Under the pieces are notes generated by a model. The model searched no databases, was not told the origin of the DNA, and worked only from the letters and a program-made list of their open reading frames with translations. Made by a program: the position numbers and the translations under genes. 64,000 bases of DNA from Candidatus Ruthia magnifica str. Cm (Calyptogena magnifica) (GTDB lineage Bacteria; Pseudomonadota; Gammaproteobacteria; PS1; Pseudothioglobaceae), in the NCBI RefSeq assembly GCF_000015105.1, contig NC_008610.1, positions 372,001 through 436,000 on the forward strand. Direction: 5' to 3'. This document shows, one piece after another, positions 12,541 to 21,786 of this stretch. Numbering within the stretch: position 1 is the first letter of the stretch; each line of letters opens with the position of its first letter.

Positions 12541-13051
12541 AAGAGTTTTGAAGCTCTTTTTTGGCTTCAATAGAATCACTCCAGCCATCAATTTTTACCC
12601 ACTTGCCTTCTTCAAGGTCTTTGTAGTAAGTAAAGAAGTGTTCGATTTGATTTTTAAGGGTAACATCGACGTCGTCAATGCATTTGATATTATGATAAGA
12701 TTTGCATGATTTATCAATAGGTACGGCTAAAATTTTAGAATCCTTTCCTGCTTCATCAGTCATGCGTAAAATACCAATCGGGCGCACTGTAATAACGCTA
12801 TCATGGATTAGTGGGTAAGGAGTAATCACCAAGACATCGGCTGGATCGCCATCATCTGCCAGTGTTTCTGGCACAAAACCGTAGTTACAAGGATAGAACA
12901 TAGGTGTTAATATAAATCTATCTACAAACATTGCACCTGTTTCCTTGTCAATTTCATATTTAATGGGTGATGAATTTGCTGGAATTTCAATAATAACATT
13001 AATTTCATTAGGTACATTACCTGCTGAGACTGGTTTTAAACTATTTTGCAT
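12521..13051 (-). CDS. ppa: Inorganic pyrophosphatase (family I)
   Basis: This soluble enzyme hydrolyses pyrophosphate and pulls biosynthetic reactions forward. The 176-residue length matches bacterial family I. Diagnostic sequences are IEIPANSSPIKYE, YPCNYGFVPETLADDGDP and the metal-binding DGDPADVLV (D-x-D-P-x-x-D). YKDLEEGKWVKIDGW lies near the C-terminus. Its 3' end overlaps the 5' end of rsmD, suggesting a ppa-rsmD-coaD transcript on the minus strand. Upstream begins a long stretch of decayed DNA. Confidence 0.97.
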   Translation of the reverse strand: MQNSLKPVSAGNVPNEINVIIEIPANSSPIKYEIDKETGAMFVDRFILTPMFYPCNYGFVPETLADDGDPADVLVITPYPLIHDSVITVRPIGILRMTDEAGKDSKILAVPIDKSCKSYHNIKCIDDVDVTLKNQIEHFFTYYKDLEEGKWVKIDGWSDSIEAKKELQNSFDAYHQ

Positions 13052-13259
13052 TTTTCTGATTCCTTTTTAAAGATTAAAGCGAAACCTATTAAGAAAATAA
13101 CTGAGCACTCACCATGAGTAAAACTTAACGATTATTTACTATTGGCAATGGTTCTATCGTATAAATTATACTAATTTTCTATATTTTGTATCAGTTTTTG
13201 TTGTTAGTGTTGTGTATTAACAATAATTTTAGCTTCATTCAGCTATTCATTTCTAACTA

Positions 13260-14045
13260 AAAATTCATTAAATGTAATTTTATACCAAAAAATAATGGCT
13301 CTTTTTTGAGCGCATAGCTGATTAATTTATCGTCACTCATTATTCATTTTCTAAGTTTATTCTTATGAATAGTCTGATGTTCTCTAAACATGACTAATTG
13401 TACGGTACAATAATATGTTTTTTGGTTAAACATGAAAATCTTTTGACGTTTTCCATGCGTTTTTAACGTCAGGATCTTAAAGATTGATATTTAATAAAAA
13501 TTAACCTTCTTGTTTAATCCAGTATAACTCATGTTAAGTTTTTAATTGGTTTTCAAGTTGGTAGAATTTTTAAATAAATATCGTACATTATCTAACGTAT
13601 ACTCAAGCTCTTCATTTGGCAATGGACGTATGGTTCAATCTAGGTGGATATAAGTTTTTATAAATAGAAATTTTATAAGATTTGAGTCAGTGCTTGATAA
13701 GAAATTTGCATAGGTAAATTTATGCTGCAATTTTAGTGTCAAACAAACGTTTAGGGAGTTATTTGGACAAATAGTGCATGATCTTAATATCTTGACGTGC
13801 TGTGCACAATTCATAAGCAATCTTTTTGATAAAGCTTTTCAAATAGCGGGTTTAAATCTTCAATTGCTAAGATGTCGATATAATCAATTACACTTTTAAT
13901 GATTATTTGTACCAAGTATAGTATTGGATAGTAAGTATTAACACGTTTAAATTCAGTATCAATGGCTAGTTTGATTTCGTGTTTTTAAATTTAGAAACTG
14001 ACTTAGTTGTGCTTACATTTGAACCATTTGTCGTATTTTATATCG
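13260..14045 (-). pseudogene. rnd: Ribonuclease D remnant
   Basis: Minus-strand translations in shifting frames reproduce RNase D in order. First comes the exonuclease DEDD motif 1 region LAIDTEFKRVNTYYP (near 13970). Then come EDLNPLFEKLYQKD and IVHS..R (near 13840), then RPLPNEELEYTLDNVRYLF (near 13620). An HRDC-domain-like end with FREHQTIHKNKLRK and SDDKLISYALKKEP (near 13350) closes it. At least five stop codons and several frameshifts interrupt it. RNase D trims tRNA 3' ends and is dispensable in E. coli, so its loss is plausible. The boundaries are approximate. Confidence 0.82.
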
Positions 14046-14154
14046 ACAAAGCCACTCATTTACCAAATTATAAATTGATTTTTATGTGATTAATTTTAGA
14101 TTATAAATTTTTTTATTGCATTCAAAATACTATAAAGTACAAAAATTTTCCTGA

Positions 14155-14173
14155 TATCGAAAAGGCTTCGATA
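14155..14173. repeat. Short hairpin TATCGAA/TTCGATA
   Basis: Seven-base perfect inverted repeat with a five-base loop, in the intergenic stretch between the dead rnd and the dead sugar-binding-protein gene. It may be a relic terminator or operator. It is too short to interpret alone. Confidence 0.4.
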
Positions 14174-14270
14174 CAAATGAATATTATATTATAGTAATGT
14201 ATAAAAATTGTTAAAATTTGGAATGCACATACACATATTCGGACGAGTAAGCGGTTGATTTTACTAATCA

Positions 14271-14288
14271 GTATTTTTATAAAAATAC
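14271..14288. repeat. 18-base perfect palindrome ahead of the dead polyol locus
   Basis: GTATTTTTATAAAAATAC is a perfect palindrome. It is followed at once by GGAGGA, a ribosome binding site, and by the ATG at 14301 of the decayed sugar-binding protein. Position suggests a former operator or leader element, but an AT-rich palindrome can arise by chance. Confidence 0.4.
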
Positions 14289-14300
14289 GGAGGAAATAGT

Positions 14301-14541
14301 ATGAAATTAAGACATATTGTCATAATAGTTATAAGTGGGTATTTTTTGTTATCTACAGTAATAGTTTAGATACAAATAAATTTTGTTATTGCAATAGTTA
14401 ATAATGAACATATGGTTGAGATGCAAAAGTTAGGAAAATATTTTGAGGCGGATAATCCTAATATTAATCTTGAATGAGTAGCGTTAGAAGAGGACGTTCT
14501 GTGTCAACGTGTTATAACAGATATTACAATGCAAGGTAGTT
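14301..14541 (+). pseudogene. ABC transporter sugar/polyol-binding protein remnant (SmoE-like)
   Basis: A GGAGG site precedes an ATG that opens a signal-peptide-like start, interrupted by a TAG. Frame-adjusted translation then gives FVIAIVNNEHMVEMQKLGKY, then FEADNPNINLE, a TGA, VALEED and LCQRVITDITMQG. This is the N-terminal block of periplasmic binding proteins for mannitol/sorbitol (family pattern: a TVNN, MQKL, F-NP-I-L-WV-LEE, LRQR-TTDI series). The TGA at 14475 replaces the conserved Trp. Only about 80 codons are recognisable of about 440; the permease and ATPase genes normally following have vanished, apparently by deletion. Confidence 0.72.
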
Positions 14542-14544
14542 AAG

Positions 14545-14720
14545 AAAAAAACCTTATCTCCAAACAGTATGGTTGATCGAATTACACTACGATTAACAAA
14601 AGAAATTGAGAGGTGAGTGCTTGAAGCAACAGGTTGTGTTGATAAGACCTCGGCTATGAGCGAGATATTTATTCAATGGGCGGAGAAAGATGTTGTTCTT
14701 TTTTATGTGCGTACCTGAGG
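14545..14720 (+). pseudogene. Mannitol dehydrogenase family (MtlK/UxuB-like) remnant
   Basis: Translation gives SPNSMVDRITLRLTKEIER, a stop, then VLEATGCVDKTSAMSE and FIQWAEKDVVLF. The PNSMVDRIT block, followed by a segment resembling CEPFxQWVxED, is a signature of long-chain polyol dehydrogenases such as mannitol 2-dehydrogenase and fructuronate reductase. This is an internal fragment of about 60 codons from a protein of roughly 480. It sits directly after the polyol-binding-protein fragment, consistent with a mannitol-type operon collapsed by deletion. Confidence 0.68.
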
Positions 14721-14927
14721 ATTTTTCAATGGCAATTTTTATACTGGCTAGATATTTAAGTATTTTTTGTATTTTATTATTTTGTAGATTAGCAGGTGAT
14801 ATGCGTCTCGTAAAATCGTTGTGTCAAATTTATAAAAAAGTTAACAAGTTTTGTATAAATTCTTATTAACCAATTGATTAATGCCTTTTTTGGAAAATAT
14901 TTTGTTAATGTTTTGATGTATTAGCTA

Positions 14928-15701
14928 ATGTCTAAGAGAAAATTAGTACGTAACTCAAAGATGGAATATAAGTTTCAGCATAATCCTAATCTTGGTTATG
15001 AGCCGAAGGTTCTTTTGGTTATATGTGTTATTTAGAACATGGTGCGTCCAATCCTCTAATTCATTGACATTATCATGAAGAGTATGAGTTATATTACATC
15101 GATAACACTGTAACAAGGTATTGTGGATGACTATATTGGCCTTTTAAGCCAAGTAATTTGACCGATACTAGCACATATTTTTCGTCATACTGTTGATTTT
15201 TATAATAATTTTAAGAGGCTTTACCGTTATTAGAACGCGCCAAACATGATGTGGAGTTTTTGGTATTAGTAATTTTTTGCAAAAAAATTAACACGTATTC
15301 AGCATACAACAGTCTTGCAATGCTTTAGTGAGTGTTAGATTTATTGGCTATCAGGAATACAACTCGTTGCTAAATAAACAGTTGCAGAATTTTGATGATG
15401 ACGTAACATTGCACAAATCATCGAAATGGTGGGTTATATTATTGTTCATTATGCAGATGTATTCACGATATCAGAAGCTGCTGATCAATTTAGAATGAAC
15501 TAAAGTTATTTTTCTAGGTACTTTTAACGAACTGTATGACTAACCCTCTTACTAATGGAAACTGATTAATATAATTAGTGCTGTTTGTTATGATGTTAGT
15601 TTTAATAATGTGCTAATTTTAATCGCTATTTTTAAGAAATTAAGGGCATTATATCTAATGAATTTAGACGTCAAAGTGAAGATAAATATGGGTTTACTTA
15701 A
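14928..15701 (+). pseudogene. AraC-family transcriptional regulator remnant
   Basis: The ATG at 14928 begins MSKRKLVRNSKMEYKFQHNP. After frameshifts the cupin-type sensor block appears as LEHGASNPLIH, TGA, HYHEEYELYYID (normally a WHYHEEYEL motif, so TGG became TGA at 15065). The C-terminal double helix-turn-helix is clear: YIIVHYADVFTISEAADQF, RMN, then SYFSRYF and later FNNV, FKKLR and SNEFRRQSEDKYGFT ending at TAA. Many stops make it non-functional. AraC proteins of this subfamily usually control adjacent sugar or polyol operons, which fits the neighbours. Confidence 0.82.
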
Positions 15702-16082
15702 GTATATGGTGTGTGACGAGACTTTGTTTAATATGTTTGTTAAACAAGGTGAAGTCATTAGCAACATAAAGGGTGAGTTTCCTGTTAAACAGGTATTTAA
15801 AATGATTTTTAGGAGAGCGTTTGATGACAGTATTTGTTAAAGAGCTAGTGTTGACTGAATTTATCGGTGGTGTTATTAAAGTTAACGATGAAGGTTTAGA
15901 GGCTTTATATCCATAGAAAACACTTGAAATGATTATTGCACTATGATAGTAGTTGATTAATGCTGCGTATGTTGTTGCAATAATCTGTACAAAACTCGGT
16001 ATTAACTTTTCATTGGAAAGCAGAGATAATTGTATGTTTGCAACTTCCATAAGCTTAAAAAATAAATGTCTAATATAAAATT
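15702..16082 (+). other. Unassigned decayed segment between AraC and xylulokinase remnants
   Basis: Frame fragments look once-coding (for example MTVFVKELVLTEF followed by GVIKVNDEGLEALYP, and LINAAYVVAIICTKLG) but are broken by stops. A weak likeness to ThiG-type barrels was considered and not accepted. From its position it may be another gene of the former polyol locus. Confidence 0.3.
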
Positions 16083-16520
16083 ATGTACTTAGATTTAGAT
16101 TTAGGCATTTCCTGATTGAAAATAGTATTGATTAATATATAAAGGTAAATGATTGTTCAGAACAGGACCCAGATGATTGCTGGGAAGATTATGCGTCAGT
16201 TGTTAATCAACTTAAAGGCAAAAGGGTATCAATTAGAATGTATTAAATCAATGGGTACGGTGGACATATGATATGTATTAATGGATAGGTGTTAAGACCT
16301 TGTATTTTGTGGAATGATGAACGTAGCTTTTCAGAGTGTGAAATACTAACCAAAAAAGTGCACAATTGTTCACAATGTAGTGTTATTTGGTTACTGTATC
16401 AAAGTTACTTTGGGCTGTTAAAACGAAGTGTAATATTTCTTCAAGGGTTGATAAATTTTTTTACTAAAGGATTATTTAAACTATAGTTTTACGGGTTTAT
16501 TTTGTAGTGAGTAATTATCA
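16083..16520 (+). pseudogene. Xylulokinase (XylB-like) remnant
   Basis: The ATG at 16083 begins MYLDLDLGISG, the FGGY-kinase phosphate-binding start (normally MYLGIDLGTSG), and hits TGA. Further on, EQDPDDCWED, then VLRPCILWNDERSFSECEILTKKV, reproduce the xylulokinase WxEQxP and LRPAILWNDxRS blocks. SKLLWAVKTKCNISSRVDKF follows in another frame, matching the APKLLWV...DKVLLPKDYL region. The C-terminal half is unrecognisable. Xylulokinase follows arabitol or sorbitol dehydrogenation, so it completes the polyol theme. Confidence 0.78.
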
Positions 16521-17643
16521 TGCCAATTTAAAGCATACAATACATGCTTTTGCCTCACTGTCAGGCACTAGATACCTCTGTCTTTAAGCGTAGCAAATTC
16601 TCTATCATGGTTTGCAAATTTGGTATAAATAAAAGCGTTTTAATTATTACAAGAGTTAAAAAATAGCCATATAAAGAACGTCTATTTCTCTTTTACTATA
16701 TTTGTCTTGAGAGCGTACACCTCATAATAACCCTTTAGCAATAGAATTGTTTCTTGAAATAATGACCTTTGCAAAAGATTACAAATATTTTAGATGGTAA
16801 TTTGAGATTTTTTGATATTTTAAAAAAGTTTTCCTACCTCCCGCTGTTGTATTCATTCATAAAACTGACTTTAGTATGCAGTATATTACAAAAAATAGCG
16901 TCAAAAATATCAAGATTTGTATCAACAAACACGAATGCTTAATCATTAAAAGTAATGGACTAAATTTTCTTAAATTTATCGGTTATTATCAAGGAGTGTG
17001 TGTGATACGGTTTAATTTAATAAATATCAAAGTTTTTAATACTTTGTATATTTGTTTAAAGCAAACTTATGAGTTTATTTCAAGATTTTTAAACTATTTT
17101 TTAAAAGGACTGCAATGTTAATAACATTGCATTTACTCTTAACAAGATCGCTATAGTTTTGTTTTAAACTATAAGAAACTTTTAGCGTATTAGTTGTCAC
17201 TGATGATGTATTTTTTAACTTATCGCTTTCAAGAGAAAGTTTTACGCCCTTTATTTGGTATAATATTGTAAGTAATATTTGTTTGCTTTTTATTACCTAC
17301 TGCTGTATTTTCCTTATATCTCATATTTTTTAAAAAATTAGTTTTTGTTGAGTTAAAACTAACGATACTATACTATCTACAAAGTTTTGTATAAAAGTAA
17401 TATGATGTTGTCAACAGGCGATACTATCTTGCCATGGGTAGCACTAACATTTTAATAATCAATAATTCAATATAGATACAATAGGTGTTATGTTTTATTA
17501 AAAATAGTAAGTTCAAGATTTGAAAAATGATGTTTTATTTATCAAAGTATTTAAATAGTAGACTGAGTTATTTGAGCTATCTTTAATGAATAACTTGTGA
17601 AGATATTTATTTAAAAAAATTATGACTATCTGCATTGTTTTCT
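16521..17643. other. Long non-coding stretch upstream of ntrY
   Basis: About 1.1 kb of AT-rich sequence with no intact gene. The longest open stretch, 16876-17121, has no recognisable family and no ribosome binding site. In relatives the genes before ntrY are often rsmB and a DUF4390 gene. I looked for them and could not recognise either here. The promoter of ntrY presumably lies near 17500-17640 but I cannot define it. Confidence 0.5.
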
Positions 17644-19806
17644 ATGATTTTTAGCCAATATTTAAGTTTAAAAAAAACACCGCCAGCATGGGTTTGGGTG
17701 TTTGTTTTTTTACTGTCTATTTCTGGCACGTTTTATTTAGGACTTAACCCTGATTTTATTGAACACTGGTGGGGGTATTTGGTTGGGTTTAATATCATTA
17801 TGAGTTTTGTTGCTATTTATTATGTTTATGCGGATGTATTACGTCTTAAGCGTGATGTTAAGGGCGGTATTGTGGGTTCTAAATTTACTTGGTCATTTGT
17901 TAAAATTGTGCCGGTTTTGGTGATTGTTCCAGTGTTGTCTTTTTATATATTCTCATTTCAAACGATTCAAAACAACGTTAAAGATTCAGAAAAAGCTTTT
18001 AATGTTTTTAGTCAAAATTTTATTCAACAAGTCAATGGTTTGTATAGTGGTGTGCAAAAAATTAGAGATGAGCGTTATACTGAACAGACAAAAAGATTAC
18101 TAACTTTAATTACCTCCTTTGGTAGCTTTCAAAAAGATGCTGAAAATTATGCACAAAGTATGCAGATATTTCTTGATGGTTTAATTGATAAGGGCTGGGC
18201 TTGTCAAATTACATTATTAAATGCTCAAGAAGAGGTGGTTGCTAAAACAGCAGATGTGACTAATTGTATGGCGATTGAAGAACAGCCATTGCCAGGCACA
18301 CAGCCACGTATGATTAACGAAGACGAGACTGCAAACGTTATTCAAGTAAAAATGTCAACACGTTATCTTTCAAATATATCAAACCAAGATTTGTTTGTGG
18401 TTGATATGGTGTATGCAACTGATCCAGGGCTTTTAGGGTTTTTGTCACAAGTTAGAGGGTTTGCCAATGCAGCACAAAATATTAAGTTTGAAATCAACAC
18501 TTCAATCACTCAAAAACGTTTTATGATTGATTTTTCATCTACTGTGTTACTGGCAATACTTAGCGCACTTATGGTAGTTTTTCGCATGATTGAACGGTTA
18601 ATGAAGCCGCTGAATAATTTGTCCATAGCTACGAAAGAAATTGCTAAAGGTAATTATGATGTGCGCATTACTAAACAAAAAGAAAGTGAAGATGTACGTA
18701 GTTTGATTGAGCAATTTAATACCATGTCTAGACAAATCAAGGCATCTCGTGAGGGCTTGGATACGCATAATTTGTATTTAGAGACGATTCTTAAATATTC
18801 TTATGGTGTGATTGCACTCGATCAAAATAGGAAGATACGTCTTATTAATCCAGTGATTGGTACAATGCTGGGCATTGAAGATGAGAAATTATTTTTTGGT
18901 AAAAAATGTAGCACTATTGTTGATCGATATTCAAATTTAGAGCCTCTATTTTTAATGACACAAGATAAATTTAAACGAGATGAAAGTGAATGGAGTGAAG
19001 AGATTAAAATTACTTTAGCTAATCAACATTTGTTATTATCATGTCAAGGTGCAGCACTTAAAAATGACAATGAAACCTTGGGTTTTGTCATTGTGATTAA
19101 GGACATTTCGAGGTTAAATAGGACTCAGAAAAAAGCTGCTTGGGGAGAAGTGGCAAAGCTCATGGCACACGAAATTAAAAATCCACTAACGCCTATTTTA
19201 TTATCTGCTCAGCGCCTTAGAAATCGATTTATGGACTCTTTAGAAGGCAAAGATTTAGATGTTATTGATAAAACTACAAATACTATTATTCACCAAGTTC
19301 AATCTATGGATACTATGGTGAGTGCATTTGCTGATTATGCTAACACCCCACAAATTGAAAGGAAGCCTTGTGATTTGAATATGTTAATTAAACAATCTAT
19401 CGCACTTTATGACTCTCAAAGTAATATGAATATTGATTTTGATTTATTTGCTGGTATTCCACTACTACTTTTAGATAGTCATAGTATTTCTAGAGTGTTG
19501 ATTAATTTAGTGAAAAACGCCAGTGAAGCAATGATTGACGGGCGTGATTTAAACGTTAAAATCATAACAGAATATTTACCAAAACAAGCCATTGTGCGTT
19601 TAAACACCATAGATGATGGTGATGGCTTTGATAAGTATGTACTTGATAGGGTATTTGAGCCTTATGTAACAACTAAAATTAAGGGTAGTGGGCTAGGAAT
19701 GGCAATTGTGCAAAATATTATTAAACAGCATGAGGGTAAAATATTTGCTAGTAATGTTAAGCCCCATGGCGCTATGATTACCATCGAGTTTAATTGTAAT
19801 AAATAA
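17644..19806 (+). CDS. ntrY: NtrY-type sensor histidine kinase
   Basis: Membrane-bound two-component kinase of about 720 residues. Three N-terminal membrane helices (roughly residues 15-35, 45-65, 85-108) precede an extracytoplasmic segment. A further helix (about 298-318), a HAMP linker and a PAS domain (about 385-490) follow. The HisKA domain has the phosphorylatable His in MAHEIKNPLTPILLSAQRLR (about residue 509), and the HATPase domain has LVKNASEAM, DDGDGF and GSGLGMAI. The start is probably ATG 17644; an in-frame TTG at 17635 is possible. NtrY paired with NtrX and trkAH is a known gammaproteobacterial arrangement. The signal sensed is unknown. Confidence 0.92.
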   Translation: MIFSQYLSLKKTPPAWVWVFVFLLSISGTFYLGLNPDFIEHWWGYLVGFNIIMSFVAIYYVYADVLRLKRDVKGGIVGSKFTWSFVKIVPVLVIVPVLSFYIFSFQTIQNNVKDSEKAFNVFSQNFIQQVNGLYSGVQKIRDERYTEQTKRLLTLITSFGSFQKDAENYAQSMQIFLDGLIDKGWACQITLLNAQEEVVAKTADVTNCMAIEEQPLPGTQPRMINEDETANVIQVKMSTRYLSNISNQDLFVVDMVYATDPGLLGFLSQVRGFANAAQNIKFEINTSITQKRFMIDFSSTVLLAILSALMVVFRMIERLMKPLNNLSIATKEIAKGNYDVRITKQKESEDVRSLIEQFNTMSRQIKASREGLDTHNLYLETILKYSYGVIALDQNRKIRLINPVIGTMLGIEDEKLFFGKKCSTIVDRYSNLEPLFLMTQDKFKRDESEWSEEIKITLANQHLLLSCQGAALKNDNETLGFVIVIKDISRLNRTQKKAAWGEVAKLMAHEIKNPLTPILLSAQRLRNRFMDSLEGKDLDVIDKTTNTIIHQVQSMDTMVSAFADYANTPQIERKPCDLNMLIKQSIALYDSQSNMNIDFDLFAGIPLLLLDSHSISRVLINLVKNASEAMIDGRDLNVKIITEYLPKQAIVRLNTIDDGDGFDKYVLDRVFEPYVTTKIKGSGLGMAIVQNIIKQHEGKIFASNVKPHGAMITIEFNCNK

Positions 19807-19818
19807 AAGGAAAGGATT

Positions 19819-20394
19819 ATGGATAGGACATTAGCTATTGGTAGAATTCTTATCATTGATGATGAAAATATTAATGCAGAAACGATGATGGATACATTGG
19901 AAGATGTTAATTATCATGTGGTTCTTGCGGCTAATGCTAACCAAGCTAAAACTATTGTAGAAGATCAAATTTTTGACTTAGTTATGATGGATGTTTGGAT
20001 GCCTGCTCAGGATGGTATGTCATTGTTAGAAGAATGGACTCAATCTGGTTTTTCTACACCGATTGTGATGATGTCTGGACATGCAGAACATCAAGATGTA
20101 GTCAAGGCAATTAAACTAGGTGCGGTTGATTTTTTGGAAAAACCACTGCATGATATTTTACCATTGGTACGTAAAATTCTATCTGAGCAAGTACTAGAAA
20201 AGTCTGAACATACTATTAATGGTATTGAATTTAATGCACCACTTAAAGAGGCAAGAAATATTTTTGAAGTACAATATTTCAATCACCATCTGCAAGAGAA
20301 CAAGCATAATATTGCTAAAGTTGCAATCCTTGCAGGATTAGAAAGAACCACTTTATATCGTAAGTTAAAAGATTTAGGTATTGATAAAAAATAA
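19819..20394 (+). CDS. ntrX: NtrX-like response regulator lacking the sigma-54 AAA+ domain
   Basis: The 191-residue protein joins a receiver domain directly to a Fis-type DNA-binding helix-turn-helix. The receiver domain (about 8-125) has the acidic pocket D14/D15, phosphoacceptor D58 in MMDVWMP and K108 in EKPL. The helix-turn-helix (about 145-188) reads KVAILAGLERTTLYRKLKDLGI. True NtrX is about 450 residues with an AAA+ sigma-54-activating domain between these parts. That whole domain is missing, with no stop or frameshift scar. The result resembles RegA/PrrA architecture, but the receiver and its partner kinase are NtrX/NtrY-like. It starts 12 bases after ntrY with an AAAGGA site, so both are co-transcribed. 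Confidence 0.88.
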   Translation: MDRTLAIGRILIIDDENINAETMMDTLEDVNYHVVLAANANQAKTIVEDQIFDLVMMDVWMPAQDGMSLLEEWTQSGFSTPIVMMSGHAEHQDVVKAIKLGAVDFLEKPLHDILPLVRKILSEQVLEKSEHTINGIEFNAPLKEARNIFEVQYFNHHLQENKHNIAKVAILAGLERTTLYRKLKDLGIDKK

Positions 20395-20400
20395 AATAGT

Positions 20401-21774
20401 ATGAAAATATTAATTTTAGGTGCAGGACAAGTTGGTGCAACATTAGCTAAATATTTAGGCTCAGATAATGATAATGACATTACCATTATTGATAAAGATG
20501 AATCTAATTTGTCAAATTTGCAACGTCATTTAGACATTAAAACTATATGTGGACATGCCTCGTATCCTAATGTTTTAGAAGAAGCGGATATTAAAAATAT
20601 GGATATGATGATTGCCGTAACACGTTCTGATGAAGGTAATATGTTGGCTTGTCAGATGGCGCACACCTTGTATCAAGTAAAAAAGAAAGTAGCACGTATA
20701 CGTACTGCTGAATATCTACATAGAAAAGAATTGTTCTCTCCTAATGCCATCCCAATTGATTTTATTATTACACCTGAAGAGTTGGTGACTAACTATATTA
20801 AACGTGTAGTTGAAGAACCAGGTGCTGAACAGGTGTTTGAGTTTGAAAATGGTTTGGTTCAATTGGTAGAAACTAGGGCTTATGCAGGAACGCCAATTGT
20901 AGGGCATCCTATTAAAGATTTGCATGAGCATTTGCCAAAAACACGGGTGCGTATTGTAAGCTTATATCGTAATGGTAGAGCAATTCCTGCATCAGGAGAG
21001 ACGGTTATTCGTGACGGTGATCGGGTTTATTTTATGACGAAAAAAGCTAGTATTTCTAAAGTGATTAAACAATTTAGGCGTGAAGACAAGACTTATAAAA
21101 ATATTATTATTGCTGGTGGTGGACGTATTGGCCTTAATTTGGCAAAGTTCTTAGAAAAAAACCATCACGTTCGTATTATTGAGATGAATAAAAAGCGTGT
21201 TAGTGAAATTGTTGATGAGCTTGAAAATACGTTAGTGCTTTTAGGTAATGCCTCAGATGAAGAGTTATTATTAGAAGAAGGTATAGAAAATACAGACTTA
21301 TTTTTAGCCTTAACAGATTTTGATGAAATCAATGTTATTGTTTCAATTTTGGCCAAACGTTTAGGTGCACATAAAACAGTCGCTTTGGTGAAACGTAATG
21401 TTTATGAAGATTTGGCCAAACAAAGCGAAGATGTAGATATGGTTATATCACCTGACCAAATTACAGTTAGCGGCATTCTGGCACACATTCGTAAAGGTGA
21501 TACTATGATGGTGTATTCATTGCGTCAAGGTAAAGCAGAAGCAATTGAGATTATTGTGCATGGCGATAAACACCATTCAGATGTTGTGGGTAAAACCATT
21601 GAACAAATTAATTTACCTGATGGTGTAGTTGTGGGCTCAGTGGTTAGGAATCATGAAGTGATTATGGGGTCGCGTACTTTAATAATCAAAGAAGGAGACC
21701 ATGTATTGTTAGTGTTGACTGATATTAGTAAAATTCATGAAGTTGAAAAGTTGTTTGAAAGATATTTTGATTAA
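20401..21774 (+). CDS. trkA: Trk potassium transport regulatory protein TrkA
   Basis: TrkA is the cytoplasmic gating ring of the TrkAH potassium uptake system. The 457 residues contain two RCK repeats, each a Rossmann NAD-binding domain plus a TrkA-C domain. Nucleotide-binding motifs are MKILILGAGQVGATLA at the start and IIIAGGGRIGLNLAKFLE at about 237. Acidic residues ending the second strands (IIDKDE, IIEMNKKR) fit NADH binding. Length is the full two-repeat form. It begins 6 bases after the ntrX stop and lies just before trkH. Confidence 0.97.
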   Translation: MKILILGAGQVGATLAKYLGSDNDNDITIIDKDESNLSNLQRHLDIKTICGHASYPNVLEEADIKNMDMMIAVTRSDEGNMLACQMAHTLYQVKKKVARIRTAEYLHRKELFSPNAIPIDFIITPEELVTNYIKRVVEEPGAEQVFEFENGLVQLVETRAYAGTPIVGHPIKDLHEHLPKTRVRIVSLYRNGRAIPASGETVIRDGDRVYFMTKKASISKVIKQFRREDKTYKNIIIAGGGRIGLNLAKFLEKNHHVRIIEMNKKRVSEIVDELENTLVLLGNASDEELLLEEGIENTDLFLALTDFDEINVIVSILAKRLGAHKTVALVKRNVYEDLAKQSEDVDMVISPDQITVSGILAHIRKGDTMMVYSLRQGKAEAIEIIVHGDKHHSDVVGKTIEQINLPDGVVVGSVVRNHEVIMGSRTLIIKEGDHVLLVLTDISKIHEVEKLFERYFD

Positions 21775-21786
21775 TGATTGTTAAAA

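Noticed and set aside
14271-14288. Site-specific recombination (attachment) site
   Set aside because: The palindrome is AT-only in its core, single copy here, and no integrase or flanking duplication was seen.
15694-16050. Minus-strand open frame of 118 codons
   Set aside because: No family likeness or ribosome site; it overlaps plus-strand remnants and looks like chance openness in AT-rich DNA.
15790-16060. Possible ThiG (thiazole synthase) fragment
   Set aside because: Only loose likeness around a TLE-A...LV-GF-V-PYC pattern; no lysine active-site block and no thiamine gene context.
16876-17121. Open frame of 81 codons upstream of ntrY
   Set aside because: No ribosome site, no recognisable motif; Ile/Asn/Lys-rich composition is typical of random AT-rich frames.
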